In this document: one piece after another, positions 21,572 through 31,010 of the stretch
Numbering within the stretch: position 1 is the stretch's first letter
Layout of the letters: the number at the start of each line of letters is the position of its first letter
Source of the DNA: Marsupella aquatica
Lineage: Eukaryota; Marchantiophyta
NCBI GenBank assembly: GCA_973895155.1
Contig: OZ316896.1
Location: 7,502,001-7,566,000 of the forward strand
Direction: 5' to 3'
Length of the DNA: 64,000 nt
The notes under the pieces: generated by a model
The model's input: only the letters and a program-made list of their open reading frames with translations
Databases searched by the model: none
Told to the model about the DNA's origin: nothing
Program-made: the position numbers and the translations under genes

Positions 21572-21801
21572 AGAAGCTTTCATGGACTTTGCCGCTACGT
21601 CGCAAGTAGTCAAATGCTGGATCTGTGCCCATCGATACTTTGCAAACATCTGCTCCCGTTCGTATTCTATTGCTTCCTTTTCATCCTCCAACGCTTTTTG
21701 GAGAATGGAATTCTCCATCAAACTCATATCAAATGCAGAAATACTTTTTTGTAACAATCCCTCAATCTTCTCAAAATCGTCCTTGCGATGAGCGCCTTCC
21801 T
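21572..21801 (-). pseudogene. Locus H coiled-coil exon, upstream half
   Basis: The acceptor TTTTCTAG precedes the exon at 21801. The protein begins EGAHRKDDFEKIEGLLQ and continues as a coiled coil (EDEKEAIEYEREQMFAKYRW) to SLEM, where M is inserted. It joins the exon ending at 22127 in phase as far as I can judge. Confidence 0.5.
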
Positions 21802-22126
21802 CTAGAAAAGTTGAACGAACAAAGTCACATGAACAATGTTTTGATTCCATATGGTACATATGAACGAGGATTCTACATGACAGTCGCGTAGAAAACATGA
21901 GTTTCTACACGACAGTCGCGTCGAAATCCATTATCTCCAAGATTGGAGAATTGGTTCTACGTGAGACTCGTGTAGAACTAAACAGGAAATTCTAAATTCT
22001 GACATAACGGCTCTCAAATAGAGACTATGGGTCGATGAAAGAGACCCATTCTACACGACTCTCGTGTAGAGCAGACTCAAGTTTAGCACAATCCATTGAA
22101 AACAGAGAAATGTAGGTCAGAATTAC
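21802..22126 (-). other. Intron of locus H with four CTACACGA palindromes
   Basis: The donor is AAAG|GTAATT at 22127/22126. The intron contains palindromes at 21873-21891, 21905-21923, 21957-21975 and 22051-22069, each an inverted pair of about 8 bp around a 3-bp centre. Confidence 0.55.
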
Positions 22127-22250
22127 CTTTGAGCTTCCTCAATGCAGTGAGAGCAAGTAATTCGGCATCATTTTTTGCCAAATAAGTCGTCATTCCCTTC
22201 GCATGTGCGAACTCCTCCACAATAATGTCAAGGACCGACGAGTTGAGCAA
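22127..22250 (-). CDS. Locus H upstream exon
   Basis: It encodes LDIIVEEFAHAKGMTTYLAK and NDAELLALTALRKLK before the donor at 22127. The start is uncertain: an internal ATG (GMTTY) may serve, or the exon may extend further. The region beyond about 22260 is low complexity. Confidence 0.35.
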
Positions 22251-22309
22251 AATAAAATAGAAAACACAAATGATCCAAGGTCCGAGGTCCGAGGTCCTTT
22301 TATAGTCCG

Positions 22310-22500
22310 AGATGAGCGTGAAAGAGCATATCGTCCGAGGCGAGCGTGAAAGAGCGTATTGTCCGAAGCGAGCGTGAAAGAGCGTGAAACAATCTGAGGG
22401 CCAAGCGTGAGAGAGAGAGCGTGAGAGAAAGAGAGAGAGTGAGAGAGAAAGAGAGAGAGTTCGTGATTGAGAGAGAAAGACAATGAGAGCGACAGCGAGC
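22310..22500. repeat. GAGCGTGAAAGAGCGT repeats and GA microsatellite
   Basis: Three imperfect copies of GAGCGTGAAAGAGCGTA-like units (22315-22390) pass into a purine-rich (GA)n tract to about 22480. Long apparent Leu/Ser-rich frames on the other strand are products of this low complexity, not genes. Confidence 0.7.
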
Positions 22501-22984
22501 TGGAAAGCAACATATACCCCTTCCACGTGGAATACTGTCAAACAATGATTGCGGTTGCTACCCGGCCGCCAAACCTGACACTCGGGATCTGGTGGAGGAC
22601 GTGTCATTAACATGGCAAACCACCACCCGCCGCCAAACCAATCCGCATTTATGGAAACGACTGGTCACCACACTCCACGCCGCCACAAAAAAGTACTACA
22701 CGACAATCTGGTAGAGTTGAATGTCTGAAATTCTTGCACCCCCACTCACTATATAACGTGACAGACCACTTCATGCAAGTCATTTTTTGAGACCTGACTC
22801 ATTCGTGCCTTCAGTCCGAGGTGGGACTGTCGTTAAAGCGTGCTCTATTGTTTCTGAAACTGCATCGGTACAGTTTCTCATACAGTTTTTCTCCTGTCAT
22901 TTTCAATTTTGTTTTAGTGATTGTGTCAGTATGTGAATGCATGTGCTTGAGTCTTTCCCATTGGGATGTGGTTTAACTGTATAT
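22501..22984. other. Intergenic region between locus H and the 169-bp array
   Basis: No coding frame recognised. It contains one CTACACGA-family palindrome (CTACACGACAATCTGGTAG, 22696-22714) and a possible promoter region for the DUF7869-type gene further right. Confidence 0.35.
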
Positions 22985-23590
22985 TCAGTAGTAATCTAGT
23001 AATCTCTATTGAATTTTGGACTTTTGATTTGCTACACGAGTCTCGTGTTGTTCCCCTGGTCTATCTAAATACAACATTCAATACAAAGTTCCTCTAATGA
23101 GAATACTCATTTCAGAATATCCATCTCTCTATAGAAGTTTTAAGAGCCTACGAGTGTGTATTCAGTAGTAATCTCTATTGAATTTTGGACTTTTGATTGT
23201 CTACACGAGCCTCGTGTTGTTCCCCTCGTCTATGCAAATACAACGTTCAATAGGAAGTTCCTAAAAGAAGAATACTCATTTCAAAATATCCATCTCTGTA
23301 TAGAAGGTTTAAGAGCCTACTAGTTTGGATTCAGTCGTAAACTGTATTGAATATTGGACTTTGGATTGTCTACACGAGCCTCGTGTTGTTCCCCTCGTCT
23401 ATCCAAATACAATATTCAATAGAACGTTCCTCTAAGAAGTATACTCATTTCAAAATATGCATCTTTGTATAGAAGGTTTAAGAGCCTACTAGTGTGGATT
23501 CAGTCGTAATCTCTATTGAATATTGGACTTTTGATTGTCTACACGAGTCTTGTGTTGTTCCCCTCGTCTAAGATACAATAGAATTTTCTA
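22985..23590. repeat. Tandem array, 169-bp unit, about 3.5 copies
   Basis: The palindrome CTACACGAGNCTCGTGTTG occurs at 23032, 23201, 23370 and 23539, exactly 169 bp apart, and the surrounding sequence (TCTATTGAATTTTGGACTTT; AAGAGCCTAC) repeats with it. The array lies upstream of the plus-strand DUF7869-type gene and downstream of the minus-strand locus H, in a divergent intergenic region. Confidence 0.85.
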
Positions 23591-23766
23591 TTTAATGAAA
23601 GAACCTTCAACTTTGTAGATGACTGTCTCCATTGCTTGTTTAAACTGGATTTGAATTTTCAGTTCTGTGATATTTGCTTAGATTAGAGTTAGACATTTTC
23701 ACACGAGCCTCATGTAGGCTGTTTTAAAAGATGTTTTTGTTGCAAATATTTTTCCTTAGATCCAAA

Positions 23767-26700
23767 ATGGCTTCAAGAACATAGCTTCTACCTGGAGAAG
23801 TCGTTCACCTGCTTATCAATGAACAACCAATTGCTGGTGGAAAGGTTTTTTGTGTTCTACCATCCGACACCTGCCACTCTGTGTTGCTTGGAGCAGAACG
23901 GATAAGTGTGGCGGTGGACAATGCTTTCTTTCACCTCGAACAACTGCCGTATCCACATGCGGGAGTTGATCTAGTAGGAGAGTCGGTGAACTCCATTGTT
24001 TTGTGGGATCGGCAAGATGTCCGCCATGCAAATGACATGAATCTTGGAGGTCAAACAGAGTCAGCTTATGTCATTGATGACCCAGTTGACAATATTCAAG
24101 GTAATTCTGAATCAGCCACCAGACTGGAGGGGACAGAGGTTTTTGCAGAGGATCTGAAAGATCATAGCACATGGTTCAAGAAGTTTGCCCTTCTCTATGC
24201 GGACGACGGAGAAACCTTGCTCGCAAGAGGTTGCATCATAAACCCACATCCTCTCGCATCCATTAACAACGAGCGAGTTGGGGAAGATCATGTTGGTGTG
24301 AATATTTGAGTCTAGCTATTGAAGCTGGCTTGGGAAAAGTTCTGTTCCCTCAATTTGTTGATGGATCACCATGCACAGGTCGATGGCCAATCAACAAAAC
24401 TAGGATTGAGCCTGGAATGGAATGTCTGAGTGATCTTTTAGATCGGAATGATGGTAACGATGAGGGAGTTAGAATTCTCTCATATATCAAGCCAAAAAGG
24501 GGCTATAACAATCAACGAAGAAATCCTCAAGATTCAAACAAGAAGGAGAGAAAACGACTCGAGAAAAGACGCAATCAAAAGATGTCTCGAGTGTCCATAG
24601 ATACTCTTTATCGGGTTGATTGTTGCTCACAGAGTTGTTGTCGACGACAACTCCGTGAGACCGTCACTGACATTAGGGAAGAGTACTATGGTCTATCTCA
24701 TGTTGAGCAACATACTTACGTGCTCAATCATCTTCACTGTCGTGACGATGAAACCATCGCCTCAGGCATGATTGTATTCAAGGGAAGCAGGATCTGCAAG
24801 GAAGCTTTCTGGAATATTCATGGATTTTCTCGAGGAACATTTTACACAATGTATTCACAATACATGGAGGGGGCAAAAGTTGGTGTTCATGGGAATGAAG
24901 GGACCATCAAGACCAAAGACTACGTTGTGTTGTTCACAGAATCAATTCGAAGTATCCTACATAAATGTGCAGAACCAATGCCACATCTTCACAAAATTGG
25001 TGTTTCAGGCAAGCCGGAAGTTGTTTTCAGGGTTCCAATAAGTTTCGAGAGAAAAGATGTTTTTGAAGAGGCTTGCGAGCTTAACAAAAACCTGGGTATT
25101 CACTTACCCTCTCTCCCAACCTTCTACAAGCTTTTGGATAAATATTTCCCCAATTTCCAATTCCAAGATCGGAGCAACTTTGCAAAATGCGATCTCTGCA
25201 CGACCATTAAAGAAACACTTCGGGGGGAGAAACGGGTGGATAAGATTTTAGAAATCAAGGCAAAGCGCGAACGGCATATGTTGGAACAACAATCACTCAG
25301 GAGTATGTACTATGCAACAAAACTTGCGGCGGACCAAGAGCCCGACAAATATTTGTCTGTGATTCATGATAAAATGGATCAAGCCAAGACCGGAATCCCT
25401 AAAATGACTTCTACACTCAAGAGCCAAGGAGGAAAATCAATCCCGCTACCAATGACGTTGACGAGGATGTTAACGCATGGACGGGAGCCTGGAATTTATG
25501 CACATTTTGCCCTTTCTGGTTTGTGGGCAAGCAATCCTGATTTTACAGTCTCTTCGATTGCAAAGTTATTTCATGATCTCGAATCATTTGTGGGAGATAA
25601 GACCGGCGATCTAGCTCTCAACACCTTTGACGTCACAGATCCAATCTTTGTATCCCTCTTGGATCGGCGTGCCTTTGAGGTAGGATACCTCGAAACCAAA
25701 AAGATCTCTCTCGCTCACTTCGCAGGGCTTGGTGATAATGTGCCACACGAGAGTCGTGTAGAGCCTTCAACATTGCTACCCTTCAAGGCGCTTCCTCGAC
25801 ACCTCCACCTTCAACTTGATAACTCTGAAAGGATAACAAGAACCAGATAGTTCTGGCTTTCAATAGTGAGCTTGTTCTAAGAGGAGTGTTTGAGTCAGTA
25901 ACTCTTTCCTTTTTGATGGTGGGGCACACTCATGAGGATGTGGATGCCTTCTTCTCTAGAGTCAGGATAAGGATCTACAATCGAGAGCTTACCACATTTT
26001 TTGGTTTGATGGCGGAGGTTTGGGAGTGCGAGAAGAAACATCCGGTTCCAAGGTTCATCCGCGAAGTTGCATCTTACAAAGCTTATGTAGGACCATTTGT
26101 CAAAAGGATCCAGGGTCAATCAGCACCTGTTCAATTCTTGTTCTCAATGAAGGAGAATGTCCCAGTCTACCAATATTGAGAGAAAATTGATACGCCTTGG
26201 CTACCAACAAAGGGTCAAACAATTTGGTTGTTTGACTTAGAGAGAAACCAATACAAATTTCCAATTGGAAGTCCTTATTCCAAGCGGATGGAGTCTTCTC
26301 ACAAGCGAGCGAATGACATTTTGGAATACTTGATCCATTATATCTCATGGCTAAAGACTTCATGGAAGGATGTTACATCGGAGGGATATCGTCTCTGAAG
26401 TCCAGAGATTCAATACTGGGAAAACATTGTTTCTGTGTTTCAGGACACACTTTGCTCTCCTTTGCTAGCAGGGGTAGATTATCCATTACTTGATGGATTC
26501 TGGCCTCAAACGAACCATGGAACTGGGTATCGTCAGGATGGTCAGAACGTGGATACCAACCTAAGCAAAGACAATGGGGTGATGCATAATCTGGAAAGAG
26601 AGCTTCAAGAAGATGAAGAAGAGAGGCAAACAATCTTTGTCGGACACCCTTCTGAGCGTGAGAGGTCAAGATTTAGTCCTCTAGAAGATATTAAAAAGAA

Positions 26701-27076
26701 TACATTTGTTATTATTTGACCCCCCGATGAATTTGAAACCAGAATTCCGCAACGATTTTGGCTTGCAAAAGCAATCGATTGTGTCGTAAGAGATCCCGAC
26801 GATGCGCATGTTGGAGAGTTCCAAGTTGAATGGTGGCGCCCTCTTAATCGCAAGAGTTTGGCAACCGAATCAGAAAGATATCAGGACTGCTTTAATTCAA
26901 AGCAAACGTGGGAAAGGGATCCCAATTACCTCATTCCCCCAGTCACAAATGATTGGATCCTAGCAACTTCAACCATCACCAGATGGACATCAAAAGCAAA
27001 AGCAAAGGTAAAAGTTCCAGCGAGAGTTTTGGAAAGTGTGAAGGTTTACATTACAGAAACGATTGAAGAGAACTAA
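23767..27076 (+). pseudogene. Decayed transposon-type gene with DUF8039-like and DUF7869-like domains
   Basis: The frame starts at ATG 23767 but has TAG at 23782, frame changes near 24300 and 25835, and TGA at 26177, 26396 and 26717; it ends at 27076. The N-terminal part (LLGAERISVAVDNAFFHLEQ … SIVLWDRQDV) resembles the DUF8039 module of plant transposon proteins. The middle has Cys pairs (CCSQSCCRR; FAKCDLC). The C-terminal part has the DUF7869 hallmark, LHLQLDNSE … SFLMVGHTHEDVDAFFSRV, an RNase H-like transposase-type signature. Original length is about 1,100 residues. The three TGA codons each fit CGA decay. A CTACACGA-family palindrome lies inside the frame (25744-25761). Confidence 0.65.
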
Positions 27077-27354
27077 AATCCTTTCTCGACGCGAGACTCG
27101 CATGGAAGAAACTTGGTGATGCACGACACGTCCTAATTGTCGGGTTCAGGATTGTGGAAGAACAATAGGCGAGGTTGGAGCTGGTTTGTTCCAATCATTT
27201 TCCGCACGAGGCTCGTGTAGGCCGGATTACTTAGCTCGAGGATCATTTTTCAGAAAGTGAAAGGTGTGTACTTGTACTCAATGTCATATTCACTGCAATG
27301 GCGCGCATATCGACCTTTGGCTCGTGTCTGTTGTGGCCACAATGATGGTTTGGT
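27077..27354. repeat. First copy of a duplicated flank unit
   Basis: It is similar to 30020-30260: AACAATAGGCGAGGTTGGAG, then CGCACGAGGCTCGTGTAG (27203-27220), then CACTGCAATGGCGCGCATAT and GTTGTGGCCACAATGATGGT. D2 is inserted in this copy; the second copy preserves the empty site. No gene. Confidence 0.7.
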
Positions 27355-27665
27355 GCCGGTGTCACACGATTGACATGGGTCTTAACACCAAAAACGTCAC
27401 TATGGGTGCCAAAATCATCTCCTTGTACCTAAGGATCACGAAGGGATGTTGTGAAGGCCGGTAAACACCAGTTTATGCCCTTAACACCAGACTATCATAG
27501 CAAGACTCCGTCACACATCACCCAAGCTTAATCCCTAAGAACCAAGGTTGGGAATCAGATCCTGTGCTCATGATAGTTCTGGTGAGAAGGGGTCTTCATA
27601 TCGGGCCCGTACACACAGGGCCTAGCGCTACAGTGCGCATAGGTCTATACGTATGCTTACTGTCA

Positions 27666-27752
27666 TAGGTATGTTTCTATTCCGCCGCCGGAATATATGT
27701 ACCCATAGACCAATGACTCTGACTGATTCCCGGCTTAGGGACTTCTAAGCCA
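27666..27752 (-). ncRNA. Conserved double-hairpin block in D2
   Basis: It contains ATTCCGCCGCCGGAAT, a perfect 6-bp stem with a 4-base loop, and GGCTTAGGGACTTCTAAGCC, a 7-bp stem. Order and orientation match the blocks in A, B, C, D1 and E. Confidence 0.45.
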
Positions 27753-28270
27753 TTGACCCACCACTCTGCCATTCCACTCTCAACAATCAGAGCTATGACA
27801 GTCCTCACCCAGCCCGCTTCAATGCACCCTGTACACCTCTCAGTGGCGCTGCTAGTCCCATCATACACTCAGATTGCCTCACACACACACACATCCATGA
27901 GAGAAATGAGGCCTGAGAGGAAAACTCAATTAGATTCAAAGATGTGCACAATAGTTCACTGAGAACACTTGATCCGAACACTAGGGCCGAAGGCTGTCTC
28001 CTCCAGATTGCGACATGCTTGCCCCGCAAGCCCCGTGCTTGCCATGCAAGCTCAATCCTGAACCTGAGCCCGGCTCACTCCAGATTGCGATAGCAGATTG
28101 GACTCAAACCAATCTCGTACTTGCCTTGCAAACTCAATCCTGAACTCAACCTCCTTCACTGCACTTTATTCTTGGGGGCACATACATATCTCACACCTCC
28201 ATTTCCGAATGTCAAGTTACGCATGCACAGTTGACTCGACTTCAAAGCTGGTACCAGGCCTAACGGCGAT

Positions 28271-28576
28271 CTACCCCAGACTGCAATGAGGCCCGGCCTC
28301 ACGCTTGCCCTGCAAGCTCATCCCTGGCCATAAATCCCTTAGTGCTCTCCACCAGACAAAGGCCGGGACTCCCCATGGATCACGTAGCCTTGCCAGACTG
28401 AACTGTAAATGCTCCTCCTGCTGCCCCTCAATCAGTGTCTCAGCCTCCCTAATGTGCTCACCGCAAAGCACATTGAAATCCTCCCCACAGTTTACAATCA
28501 CCAACACGTCACCTATCACCAAGGCTCTATATCGGGGGAAAAGAACCCAGTTGTGTTGCCTACTAGAAAGAGCCAC
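28271..28576 (-). CDS. D2 small conserved ORF
   Basis: The frame contains QHNWVLFPRYRALVIGDVLV and GEHIREAETLIEGQQEEHLQ, shared with D1, and continues to DPWGVPAFVWWRALR. The 5' end is shifted relative to D1 by a small indel, so the true start is unclear. No known domain. Confidence 0.3.
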   Translation of the reverse strand: MALSSRQHNWVLFPRYRALVIGDVLVIVNCGEDFNVLCGEHIREAETLIEGQQEEHLQFSLARLRDPWGVPAFVWWRALRDLWPGMSLQGKREAGPHCSLG

Positions 28577-29861
28577 AATCTAGCTTGCAAACCTGGCCAA
28601 CTATTGCTGTGAAGCGTGGCTGATTACTCCCTGAGTAATAGCACAACCAAGTTCTCCCAAACACACAGCTTGGACCAAGCCCAGCCTTCCTTGCACAGAG
28701 CTCCTCCCTGCTGCTCAATCCACGTGAGATCACACGACTGAAGTTCCCCCCCCTTGCCTCTACCGGGGGCTGCTCTATATACTCTCATACTGAGCCCAAA
28801 TGGGTGGATACTACGCTGCTGGAGCCCCATCCCAGCCCTAACAGAGCCGCCACTATCTCTAACTACTGAACCCTAACTCGCAACTTTATTTCTATCTCGA
28901 ATTGGCTATGTACTTCGGATTTGGCCCTCCTCCATGGTTTTTGCAAGCTTGCGCCTCCTCTCCCAATTTCTCTATTCAACCATTTGCTGCATGGATAGCA
29001 GCGTTGGAAGCGGCTTGAGCTCCTCTTTCCAATGAGGTCAATTATAGCCGGTTTGGCCAAATACATAGAAAGTTATGCCCCCGCAACCGAGAGGGGATAC
29101 TCATTGCTACGCGCTAACCCGAGTTATATAGCTAACCCGAGTTCGGCTAGCCTAGCTATCCTATCTAACCTTAGAAGAGTTAACCCGTGGCCTCGGGCTA
29201 AGCCGCTATCCGTGTCCGTGTCCGCTATTCATGTCCGTTGTCCGTGTTAGTTGTCCATGTCTGTTGTCCGTGTTTGTTGTCCGTGTCCGTTATCCGTGTC
29301 CGCTATCTGTGCCTGCTGTCTACTATCCGTGTCCGTTGTTCGTGTTCGTTGTCTGCTATCCATTGTCTGTGTCCGTTGTCCGTTGTCCGCTATCCGTTGT
29401 CCCGGGTTTAGTCTAACCCCAATCTAAATCCGCTAGCCACTAGCCACTATCCGGTATCTGTATCCGCTAACCGTGTCCGCTAACCTCTATCCGTATCCGC
29501 TATCCGTGTCCGCTAACCTCTATCCGTATCCGCTATCCCGGGTTACACAAACCCGTCACACTAATAAGATCATATCTTTCCTAATACACCCCCGTTTTGA
29601 GAGTGTTTTATATCAATTTTACTCGTCTTGACCAGATCTTTCCAATGCTCTTTACAGATCCGGATTTGGTGACATATTGAAAGAGATATGGTCGCCGACC
29701 ACTCACGACATAGCTTTTATTTCCCTACTCTTAATGCCATGATTGCCCTTATGCTTGCCATCTTGCTAATTGTTATGCAATATCAATAGCTACTCCTTGC
29801 ATCCAGCAGCCTAGTTAATCAGATTAAAGAATAAGGACCATGTCATCGGCATCACAGCCGG

Positions 29862-30436
29862 ATCACGAGATTTGGGTGGGATGAGCTCAATTTCCTTCAT
29901 TATTGAGGTTAAATTGACAGGTGCTTTTGTATCATAATTGTGCTACATGAGGCTCGCGTAGGATGTCATAATCAACTTATGACTTGCAAATCTCGGATCT
30001 TATCACAGACACCCATATTCACACGGCATGTACTAATTTTCGGGTTGAGGACTGTGGGAGAACAATAAGCGAGGTTGGAGTTGGTTGGTTCCATTCACTT
30101 TCCGCACGAGGCTCATGTAGGCCGGACAGCTCTAGGATCATTATGACCTTTGGAAAGTGAAAGGTGTGTACTTGTATTGAATGTCACTTTCACTGCAATG
30201 GCGCGCATGTCGACTTATGGCTCGGGTTCGTTGTGGCCACAATGATGGTGTGGTGCCGGGTCACGGGTTTTAGTATCATAATTGTGCCATACGTGGCTCG
30301 TGTAGGATGTCATAATGAACTTATGACTTGCAAATCCCGGATCTCATCACACACACCTTTATTCGAGAGGCTTGTTTCTCTCCTTCAAGTTATGCTTTGT
30401 GATGAACTTCTGGCTCAGTCTCCAACATCTCTCTGA
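29862..30436. repeat. Repeated flank units with CTACACGA-family palindromes
   Basis: The segment ATCATAATTGTGC…GTAGGATGTCATAATNAACTTATGACTTGCAAATC occurs at about 29930 and again at about 30275, 344 bp apart, each with a palindrome (29943-29961 and about 30287-30304). A third lies at 30103-30120. No coding frame is convincing. Confidence 0.6.
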
Positions 30437-30524
30437 TCAAATCTCCTTCTGATCAAATCTTCCTTTTCCAAATTGAGCATTTGACAACCATTTTGGATCG
30501 TGGTGATTTTCCTTAACTTTCATA

Positions 30525-31010
30525 TTGGCACTTGGGAGACGATTGAGGAGTTCTTCGGCATTACATACGGAGGAGAGTTCTAGAGCATTACAGGCAGAGA
30601 ATGCAAATGAGGAGCGGTCCAACTTCTCTATGTGCTCGGAGCCATCCAATAGTTTCAACTCTGGAGTTGCTACAAGAACAGAAACCATTCCTCCTCTTGG
30701 CAACCAAACTGTGGTTAGTCATGACAAGACAAACGACCAGGCACCTGTTGCAGATGAGGTGGAGGAGGAACAGAAAGAGCAAGAGAAGAAGCCGACAAAG
30801 GCCACGGAGGAGGAACAAAAGAGGATCCGTCGGGAGGAATGTCAAAAGATGAGGCATCGTTGGAAGAGGGAGCATTTGGCTGAGTATTACGGACCTTTGA
30901 AAAAGAAACGAAGCTCCGAGAGAAGTCTGAAGGAATGGGCAAGGGAAGAATTTCTAGATAGCGATAATGCGGACTCCGACAAGTGGATGCCATCATCCTG
31001 GAACGATTGA
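30525..31010 (+). CDS. Unknown charged small protein
   Basis: A frame of about 160 residues without a clear ATG at its start; it may be a downstream exon. It is very rich in Glu, Lys and Arg with coiled-coil character (EEVEEEQKEQEKKPTKATEE) and ends EEFLDSDNADSDKWMPSSWN. No family recognised. It lies between the CTACACGA-palindrome region and the AGCGC-palindrome region. Confidence 0.35.
   Translation: MALGRRLRSSSALHTEESSRALQAENANEERSNFSMCSEPSNSFNSGVATRTETIPPLGNQTVVSHDKTNDQAPVADEVEEEQKEQEKKPTKATEEEQKRIRREECQKMRHRWKREHLAEYYGPLKKKRSSERSLKEWAREEFLDSDNADSDKWMPSSWND

Larger units (their letters stand above)
27360..29856 (-). mobile_element. Element D2: 2,497-bp inverted sister of D1
   Basis: On the plus strand it starts TGTCACACGATTGACATGG and ends ATCGGCATCACA. 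GCCGG flanks it at 27355-27359 and 29857-29861. The related unit at 30240-30265 shows the uninterrupted site (GTGCCGGGTCACG). Its order of internal parts is the mirror of D1: double-hairpin block (27666-27752), small frame (28271-28576), promoter-like block (28749-28790), word-rich zone (29100-29550). The different duplications show independent insertions. Confidence 0.85.

Noticed and set aside
22190-22545. Leu/Ser-rich overlapping frames on the minus strand
   Set aside because: They are produced by the (GA)n and GAGCGTGAAAGAGCGT repeats in all frames and have no conservation.
22985-23590. CRISPR-like array
   Set aside because: The 169-bp units are repeated throughout, with no unique spacers, and the context is eukaryotic.
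26177-26719. Reassigned TGA codons (altered genetic code) in the DUF7869-type gene
   Set aside because: The same gene also has TAG and frameshifts, and intact frames nearby end at normal stops. Decay of CGA codons is simpler.
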